Below, one piece after another: positions 6,147-11,522 of a stretch of DNA of 14,466 bases. Made by a program: the position numbers and the translations under genes. The stretch is from the NCBI GenBank assembly GCA_036745875.1, contig DAIOFH010000100.1, positions 1 to 14,466 of the forward strand. The letters run 5' to 3'. The number at the start of each line of letters is the position of its first letter. Position 1 is the stretch's first letter. The stretch is from DAIOFH01 sp036745875 (lineage in GTDB: Bacteria; Planctomycetota; SZUA-567). The notes beneath the pieces are model-generated. The model was not told the DNA's origin and searched no databases. It saw nothing but the letters and a program-made list of their open reading frames with translations.

Positions 6147-6932
6147 TCAGGGGGACATGATCTCGCCGCCGGTGAGATTGACGGCCTGGCCGGTCATGTA
6201 GGATGATTCTTCCGACGCCAGGAAAACCGCGAGGTTGGCGATATCCTTGACGTCGCAACCCCTGCCGAGGGGAACGCGCTTGCGGTAGCGCTCCAGGACC
6301 TGGTCCTGCGTCTCGTTGTATTTTTTCGCATACTGCACGGCAAGGTCCTTCCACAAGGGGGTGTCCAGGGCATTGCCGGGGCAAATGGCGTTGATCCTTA
6401 CGCCGATGGGAGCGAGGTCGAGGGCGGTGCACTGGACAAGTCCGATAACGCCGAACTTGCTGGCGCAATAGGCATGGTTCCACAGGCCGCCGCGTTTGCC
6501 GCTGCGGGAGCTGATGACGACCATGGAGCCTTTTTTCGCCTCGATCATGTATTTGGATGCGTGCTTGACGCAGAGGAAAGCGCCGGTGAGGTTGACGGCG
6601 AGGACAAAGTCCCAATCCTTTTTCGGGAAGTCGGCGATGTAATGGCTTTTCAAGACGCCCGCGTTGTTCACGAGCAGGTCAAGTCCGCCAAAGGTGTTGG
6701 CCGCTTCGGTCATGGCGCTTTGGACCGAATCCTCGTCGGAAACGTCAACCTTGACTGCGGTGGTTTTTCTGCCTGTTTTTGCCGCTATGTCGGCGGCGGT
6801 TTGTTTTGCGGCTTCGATGTTCAGGTCGAGGATGGCCACATCCGACCCTTCGACAGCCAAACGTTCGGCAATTGCCTGACCGATTCCCTGCGCCGCGCCT
6901 GTTACCACTGCTTTACGATCCGCGAGTCTCAT
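6147..6932 (-). CDS. Classical short-chain dehydrogenase/reductase (FabG- or SrlD-like), 261 aa
   Basis: NAD(P)-dependent oxidoreductase of the classical SDR family. It has the TGAAQGIG cofactor loop (11-18), NNAG (89-92), Asn114, Ser142, Tyr155-x-x-x-Lys159, and a closing TGQAVNLTGGEIM. Asp36 at the end of the second strand points to NAD(H) rather than the NADPH used by typical FabG. The C-terminal part, with GNALDTPLW, RVPLGRGCDVKDI and a TGQ-x-N-TGG ending, strongly resembles sorbitol-6-phosphate dehydrogenase (SrlD)-type SDRs. The operon partner, a ketosynthase, argues instead for 3-oxoacyl reduction, so the substrate is open. A GGAGGAA Shine-Dalgarno 6 bases before the ATG at 6932 decides this start over an ATG 12 codons upstream. 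First gene of the SDR-KS-Hint unit, transcribed away from the beta-barrel gene. Confidence 0.93.
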   Translation of the reverse strand: MRLADRKAVVTGAAQGIGQAIAERLAVEGSDVAILDLNIEAAKQTAADIAAKTGRKTTAVKVDVSDEDSVQSAMTEAANTFGGLDLLVNNAGVLKSHYIADFPKKDWDFVLAVNLTGAFLCVKHASKYMIEAKKGSMVVISSRSGKRGGLWNHAYCASKFGVIGLVQCTALDLAPIGVRINAICPGNALDTPLWKDLAVQYAKKYNETQDQVLERYRKRVPLGRGCDVKDIANLAVFLASEESSYMTGQAVNLTGGEIMSP

Positions 6933-6964
6933 CACGTATTCCTCCATAAGAAAAAAACATAGCG

Positions 6965-6985
6965 GCATATAAAATATGTATATGC
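6965..6985. promoter_or_regulatory. 21-bp inverted repeat in the SDR leader
   Basis: Perfect 7-bp arms GCATATA / TATATGC separated by 7 bases, lying between the predicted start of transcription and the SDR Shine-Dalgarno. The position suits a repressor operator for the SDR-KS-Hint unit. Being AT-rich, it could be chance. Confidence 0.3.
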
Positions 6986-7015
6986 GGTGAAACTGTGTAC
7001 CGGGAAAGATTCCAT

Positions 7016-7043
7016 ATTTTATAAAAATGCCAAATATTGTGAA
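7016..7043 (-). promoter_or_regulatory. Candidate sigma-70 promoter of the SDR-KS-Hint cassette
   Basis: On the minus strand, TTCACA (7038-7043; 5/6 to TTGACA), a 16-base spacer, then TAAAAT (7016-7021; 5/6 to TATAAT). This would give a leader of about 75 bases that contains the inverted repeat at 6965-6985. Promoter elements for the opposite, beta-barrel gene must share this 222-base divergent region, but none was clear. Confidence 0.45.
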
Positions 7044-7154
7044 AGGAAAAGACGCTCCGGTGCAATTAATTCCTGAGATGCATTGTCCTGTGTACCTTTT
7101 CAGGCGAGATTTTTTACAGTCTCCACTGATTTTAACGATTGCCGGGAGCGTAGA

Positions 7155-8237
7155 ATGACCAGGCCCAGAATACTATCCGTCTTCATGCCGCTGGCAGCGC
7201 TGGTGCTGCTCTCGGGCGTCGCGTCCGGCATGGACAAGGAATTCTATGTCAGCACCTACCGCCAGATCGGCAAGACGGCAGGCATGGGACAGCGCGCAGC
7301 CGCCATGGGCCATACCGGCGCAGGCATCGCCGACGGTGCGGCATCCTTGGCCATCAACCCGGCGGGACTCGGAGCGTTTGTCGGCTATGCCGTCGAAGGC
7401 GGGCTCGGCTTCAACTGGCTTGACGACGGCGTCGACGACGTCACCCAGACGGAGTTCCGGGTCGGCGGCGCATTAAGCCTGGAAAGCTGGAAGCCGTCCG
7501 GGCGCTGCAACCAGGCTGTCGGCGCGCAGGTAGATTACAAGAGATTTTCCGGTGCGACGGACGCCAGCATGAAACACGAACAGACCGGCCTGACCCTTGG
7601 CTATGGCGTGCATGTCATGCCTGACCTGGTGGTGGGCGCGAGCGCCGCTCTGTATGATACCAAATTCGAGGCGTCTGGCGGCAATCTGCCCTTTGACCGC
7701 AAATCCACCGGCGGCGAATTCAAGGTGGGCGGCATCTACCGCATCAGCGACCAGATGACAGCGGGCGGCGTCTTTGGCTTCTCCACCGGTTCGTACAATG
7801 AGAAGGCCTCCTACGCGGCGGGAAGCGGCTCCGGCGACTTGACGCGCTGGAACCTCCAGGCGGGCGTCGGCTACCAGCTCTGCGACGAGACCCTACTGGC
7901 AGGCGATTTTTGGTACGACAACCTGAAAACAGAACTCAAGAACAACATCCTGAATGAAAAGAACAAGGCCTGGGGTCTATCCATGGGTATCGAGCAGCAG
8001 GTCCTTCCCGATACCATGGTTCTCAGGGGCGGCATGTATTACGACCACACGTCTTACAACGCAAAAGGCTCTGTCCGCATGTTTACGGACGGGAACGACG
8101 ACCACTACGGGAAGGGCCGGGTCGGATTCACCGCCGGTGCGGCATTGAAATTATATTCGTTCGATCTTGGTTATTCCCTCGACGTCAGCACCAAGGGGGA
8201 CATCAAGAATCTCATAGATATTTCGGCGGAATGGTGA
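7155..8237 (+). CDS. FadL/PorV-like outer-membrane beta-barrel protein, 360 aa
   Basis: Predicted outer-membrane barrel, possibly a channel for hydrophobic molecules. The start at 7155 (MTRPRILSVF) gives a clean signal peptide: two early arginines, a hydrophobic core to about residue 23, and probable cleavage after VASG. A GGGAG Shine-Dalgarno lies 6 bases before it. The mature N-terminus carries the OMPP1/FadL/PorV-type motif GMGQRAAAMGHTGAGIADGA followed by SLAINPAGLG. The rest is alternating-hydrophobicity strands with Gly/Tyr-rich turns, and the last residue is Trp, typical of barrels. Shorter than FadL (about 420 residues). Ligand unknown, and assignment to a specific subfamily is tentative. 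It is monocistronic with a terminator downstream and divergent from the SDR-KS cassette, so a role in handling that cassette's product is conceivable but unproven. Confidence 0.85.
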   Translation: MTRPRILSVFMPLAALVLLSGVASGMDKEFYVSTYRQIGKTAGMGQRAAAMGHTGAGIADGAASLAINPAGLGAFVGYAVEGGLGFNWLDDGVDDVTQTEFRVGGALSLESWKPSGRCNQAVGAQVDYKRFSGATDASMKHEQTGLTLGYGVHVMPDLVVGASAALYDTKFEASGGNLPFDRKSTGGEFKVGGIYRISDQMTAGGVFGFSTGSYNEKASYAAGSGSGDLTRWNLQAGVGYQLCDETLLAGDFWYDNLKTELKNNILNEKNKAWGLSMGIEQQVLPDTMVLRGGMYYDHTSYNAKGSVRMFTDGNDDHYGKGRVGFTAGAALKLYSFDLGYSLDVSTKGDIKNLIDISAEW

Positions 8238-8282
8238 CTCGTCACCCCCGCCGTAATGTGGGGAGCGTTGGGAGAAGAGGAA

Positions 8283-8323
8283 ACGGGAGGCGAAGGCGGA
8301 TGCCGACGCCTTCCGTTGTTTTT
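8283..8323 (+). terminator. Rho-independent terminator of the beta-barrel gene
   Basis: Ten-pair stem ACGGGAGGCG (8283-8292) with CGCCTTCCGT (8307-8316), including one G-T wobble and a 14-base loop. It is followed by a TTGTTTTT tract to 8323. An alternative inner stem GAAGGCG/CGCCTTC can form. It starts 46 bases after the stop codon. Confidence 0.75.
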
Positions 8324-8400
8324 ATGGTGTTCTCTGCATTTGAGTAATCGTGTCCAATTTCGGCAGGCAATAATTTTCTTTATTACGCCGGATGGCTTCA

Positions 8401-8406
8401 TATAAT
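8401..8406 (+). promoter_or_regulatory. Candidate -10 box of purU
   Basis: Perfect TATAAT 52 bases before the purU ATG, just after the upstream terminator. No good -35 box is seen at 16-18 bases, so this promoter is weak or activator-dependent, or the match is incidental. Confidence 0.35.
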
Positions 8407-8458
8407 CGTAGGCCTTGTTTATTCATGAAATGCGGGCAAATTTTACGGGAAAGACGAA

Positions 8459-9313
8459 ATGAACACCGCCACACTCCTTTGTAAATGCGAAGACCAATCC
8501 GGCATCGTTGCCGCGCTCACCAACTTTGTCGCCGAATATCGCGGCAATATCGTCGACCTCGACCAGCACACGGACGACGAAACCAAACAGTTTTACATGC
8601 GCCTCGTTTGGGATTTGAAAAACTCCGCCCTTACCAGGGACGACCTGCCGAGCGCGATGGCCATGGTGGCGAAGAAATTCACCAATATGGAATGGAACAT
8701 CTTTTTCGCCGACCCGCTCCCGAGGGTGGCCATGTTCGTATCCAAGACCCAGCATTGCCTGGCCGACCTGCTCCTGCGCCACCAGATGGGCGAATTGCCC
8801 GGCGTCATGTCCATGGTCATCGGAAACCATGAAGACTTGAGGGACCTTGCCGAACATTTCGGCGTGCCGTTCCACTATATCCCGGTAACGAAAAACAACA
8901 AGAAAGAGGCGGAAGAAAAACAGTTCCAGCTTCTGGAAGAGAACAAGATAGACCTTATCGTCCTCGCGCGCTATATGCAGATTCTCAGCCCTGATTTCGT
9001 CAACCGCTGGGAAGGCAAGATTATCAACATCCACCACTCTTTCCTGCCCGCTTTTGTTGGGGCAAAACCCTATCACCAGGCCCGCGAGCGCGGCGTGAAG
9101 ATCATCGGCGCGACAGCGCATTATGTCACCGCGGACCTTGATCAGGGCCCGATCATCAGCCAGGACGTGACGCATGTCACCCACCGCGACGAAGTGGACG
9201 ACCTGGTCCGCAAAGGCAGGGACATCGAACGCCTTGTCCTCGGCCGTGCCGTCCGCCTGCATCTGGAACGGCGCATCATCGTCGACCGCAACAAGACGGT
9301 GGTGTTTTACTGA
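8459..9313 (+). CDS. purU: Formyltetrahydrofolate deformylase PurU
   Basis: Hydrolyses 10-formyl-THF to formate and THF, balancing the one-carbon pool and supplying formate to formate-dependent purine synthesis. An N-terminal ACT domain (about 1-80, beginning TATLLCKCEDQSGIVAALT) is followed by a formyltransferase-fold domain. The latter contains ARYMQILSP (170-178), the catalytic segment IINIHHSFLPAF (188-199; Asn190, His192) and ADLDQGPII (225-233; Asp228). The 284-residue length matches E. coli PurU (280). A GGGAAA Shine-Dalgarno-like stretch precedes the ATG. Single-gene unit. Its TGA abuts the hydE stop on the other strand with no spacer and no terminator. Confidence 0.97.
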   Translation: MNTATLLCKCEDQSGIVAALTNFVAEYRGNIVDLDQHTDDETKQFYMRLVWDLKNSALTRDDLPSAMAMVAKKFTNMEWNIFFADPLPRVAMFVSKTQHCLADLLLRHQMGELPGVMSMVIGNHEDLRDLAEHFGVPFHYIPVTKNNKKEAEEKQFQLLEENKIDLIVLARYMQILSPDFVNRWEGKIINIHHSFLPAFVGAKPYHQARERGVKIIGATAHYVTADLDQGPIISQDVTHVTHRDEVDDLVRKGRDIERLVLGRAVRLHLERRIIVDRNKTVVFY

Positions 9314-10363
9314 CTATCGACTGCGATTGAGAGAATCACCCGCCCCGACCCCGAGATGCCGCCCAAGCTGTTGAAGCTGGGCGGTTATTTGCTTGTTCAC
9401 TTCTTCGGCTGTTTCTATGGACAATGATTTCGCCGGGTAGATTTCGTACAACCGGCGGCAGGCGAGCGGGGTGATGTTGGGCATGATGATGTTTGCGCCA
9501 CGCGCCAGGCCGTGGCTTCTGCCGCTTTCCCTGTTCACGAGGGATAATGCCGTTGTAGCCGGTATGTTGGCGTAGGGTTGCACCAGACGCGCGAGAGCGA
9601 CTGCCCTGCAGGTCGTTTCCTCGTCAGCAGGCACCTGTTCGCCGGGAGCGGCCGGCGGGAAACGCTCGGGGTGGCAGCCCATTTCAGTGTCGGGGTGGCG
9701 GATGTACGGTCCTATCCCGATCATGTCCAGGTCCATTTCGTGGAACAGGGCGATGTCGTTGGCGAGCGAGTCCCAGGTCTGTCCGGGAATCCCGACCATC
9801 ACCCCGCTGCCGATTTCATAGCCAAGTTCACGGAGCGTTTGTAAATGGTGGATCCTGCTACTACCTTCCGCCCCCGGCGGTGGCGGGTGGATACGGGCGA
9901 AAAGTTCCGGGTCGCTTGTTTCAAAGCGCAGCAGGTACCTGTCCGCTCCCGCCTGTTTCCAGGCGGCATATTCCCCCGGTTCGCGTTCCCCCAGGGATAG
10001 GGTGACCGCCAGGCCGGTGGCGGCCTTGATGTCGGTGACGACGGCGCTGATGAACTCCTTGTCGAGCAGCGCGTCTTCCCCGGCCTGGAGAACGACGGTT
10101 CCGTAGCCGTACTGTTTTGCCATGTGCGCCGCAACTACGATTTCCTCCCGCGACAACCGGTAGCGGGTCAGGCGGCGGGAAGCGTTGACGCCGCAGTAGG
10201 CGCAAAGGCGTCGGCAATGGTTGGATATCTCAATCAACCCCCGCAGGTAGACGGCGTCGCCGACATGGTTTTTGCGCACCATATCCGCTTCCGCGTACAG
10301 CCTTCGCGCCGATTCCGGGTCGGGGTCGGAGAGTTGACGCTTTATGGTCGTCCGGTCCGGCAT
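9314..10363 (-). CDS. hydE: HydE, radical-SAM [FeFe]-hydrogenase maturase
   Basis: Radical-SAM enzyme that, with HydF and HydG, builds the diiron subcluster of the [FeFe]-hydrogenase H-cluster. It has the radical-SAM cluster motif Cys50-x3-Cys54-x2-Cys57 within RGLIEISNHCRRLCAYCG, SAM-binding GEDALL and barrel strands typical of HydE, the IGPYIRHPDTEMG segment, and the conserved ANIIMPNITP region near the C-terminus. The 349-residue length is normal. The accessory C-terminal cysteines that hold a second cluster in some HydEs (as in Thermotoga) are absent. The related PylB is the main alternative, but motif order favours HydE. Its ATG overlaps the ROK stop by one base (TGATG), so translation is coupled. 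No hydF, hydG or hydrogenase gene lies in the window. Confidence 0.9.
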   Translation of the reverse strand: MPDRTTIKRQLSDPDPESARRLYAEADMVRKNHVGDAVYLRGLIEISNHCRRLCAYCGVNASRRLTRYRLSREEIVVAAHMAKQYGYGTVVLQAGEDALLDKEFISAVVTDIKAATGLAVTLSLGEREPGEYAAWKQAGADRYLLRFETSDPELFARIHPPPPGAEGSSRIHHLQTLRELGYEIGSGVMVGIPGQTWDSLANDIALFHEMDLDMIGIGPYIRHPDTEMGCHPERFPPAAPGEQVPADEETTCRAVALARLVQPYANIPATTALSLVNRESGRSHGLARGANIIMPNITPLACRRLYEIYPAKSLSIETAEEVNKQITAQLQQLGRHLGVGAGDSLNRSR

Positions 10364-11493
10364 CAGAGGTTGTTCTCGAAATGCGCGACATGGAGGAGCG
10401 CGGCGCCGGCTGCCGCCGCTTCGTTTTTATAGTAGCATGGTTTGAAATACTCGCTGTCCGGTTCGAAGGTGTTGAACTCGGCGAGAAGTTCCTTGATCCG
10501 GCCGCTCCTGCCTTCTAGATACCCGCCCACCTTGCCGCCGACGATGACCGCGCAATCGAACGCCATGCGGAGATTGTTGATGGCGACGGCGAGATAATAA
10601 CTGTATTCTTTCCATACTTCCGCCAATCTGTCGTCGCCGGCGTCAAGGAGGTGGAAGAATTCGTCCAGGTCGCCCTCGGTATGGCGTTCGAGGACCTTGC
10701 TGTTGCAGTAGGCGTCAAGGCAGCCTTTTTTGCCGCAATAACAGGTCTTGCCGCCGGGGACGATGGCCATATGGCCGAGTTCTCCTGCCCGCTGGTTGTT
10801 GCCGTAGTATAGTTTGTCGTTGAAGAGTATGGACCCGCCGACGGCGAAGGACAGGGACAGATAGACTGCTGTGGACAATTCACGCCTGCGGCGGAATTCC
10901 GCGAATCCCCTGGCGTTGGCGTCATTGACGAACGCAGTCGGGAAGGGGATGTAACGGCTGATATCCTTGGTTGGCTGGTTGGAAAAACCGAGGATATGTG
11001 AGATGTCGATCTGTGTCTGGGATGCGTTGACGATGCCGGGAATGGAGATACCGACGCCGAGGATTTTGTCTCGGCTGAGCGCCTCGTCCTCGATGAACTG
11101 GTCCAGGCTTTCGCCTATCCGGGCGAAATATTCGTCCGTGCAGGCAAAGGGGATTTCCTGGCCGGTTTTATAGATGATCTGTCCTGAAAGGTCTACGGCG
11201 ACAATCCCCACCCGGTCTTCCGCGATGTCCACGCCAAGGGTGAGCCTGGCGTCGGGAGCGAGTGCAAGGGCTTTCGCCTTCCTGCCGCCGGTGGATTCAA
11301 AAGCGCCGGCTTCGCGCACAAGGCCGGAGTCTATCAGTTCTTTGACGTTTTGCACGACGGTGGGAACGCTTATTTTCAACTTATTGGCGATTTCCTGCTG
11401 GGATATTTTGTCGCTTTCTGAAATAGCCCGGAAAATTCTGCTCTTGTTGAATTTCTTGACGTCTATGTTGTTAAGGCTGCTTTGCTCGGGCAT
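10363..11493 (-). CDS. ROK-family transcriptional regulator
   Basis: Repressor of the NagC/XylR type: an N-terminal winged helix-turn-helix (about 15-66, SQQEIANKLKISVPTVVQNV) linked through TGGRKAK (68-74) to a ROK sugar-kinase-like domain. The ROK signatures are present: Asp191 in FVNDANA, GELGHM (237-242), and the zinc site His241 with CYCGKKGCLDAYC (Cys251, Cys253, Cys258). The nucleotide loop reads GVDIAEDRV rather than a kinase DxGGT, which is usual for repressors, so it probably senses a sugar or sugar phosphate without phosphorylating it. 376 residues, normal length. AAGGA before the ATG supports the start. It lies 29 bases downstream of the hybrid kinase gene and overlaps hydE by one base, so the three appear to form one transcript that it may autoregulate. 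Confidence 0.95.
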   Translation of the reverse strand: MPEQSSLNNIDVKKFNKSRIFRAISESDKISQQEIANKLKISVPTVVQNVKELIDSGLVREAGAFESTGGRKAKALALAPDARLTLGVDIAEDRVGIVAVDLSGQIIYKTGQEIPFACTDEYFARIGESLDQFIEDEALSRDKILGVGISIPGIVNASQTQIDISHILGFSNQPTKDISRYIPFPTAFVNDANARGFAEFRRRRELSTAVYLSLSFAVGGSILFNDKLYYGNNQRAGELGHMAIVPGGKTCYCGKKGCLDAYCNSKVLERHTEGDLDEFFHLLDAGDDRLAEVWKEYSYYLAVAINNLRMAFDCAVIVGGKVGGYLEGRSGRIKELLAEFNTFEPDSEYFKPCYYKNEAAAAGAALLHVAHFENNL

Positions 11494-11522
11494 CGACTTC
11501 CTTTCGGGCTTCCAGTGCGTTG

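Noticed and set aside
5046..6206. 386-codon frame on the plus strand.
   Set aside because: Shadow of the ketosynthase gene; the real KS has all catalytic motifs on the minus strand.
6933..6968. Upstream 12-codon extension of the SDR.
   Set aside because: A strong GGAGGAA Shine-Dalgarno lies inside it, correctly spaced for the ATG at 6932.
7083..7154. Upstream 24-codon extension of the beta-barrel protein.
   Set aside because: It would bury the signal peptide; the ATG at 7155 has its own GGGAG and begins a normal signal sequence.
8423..9262. 279-codon frame on the minus strand.
   Set aside because: Antisense shadow of purU, whose ACT and formyltransferase motifs are complete on the plus strand.
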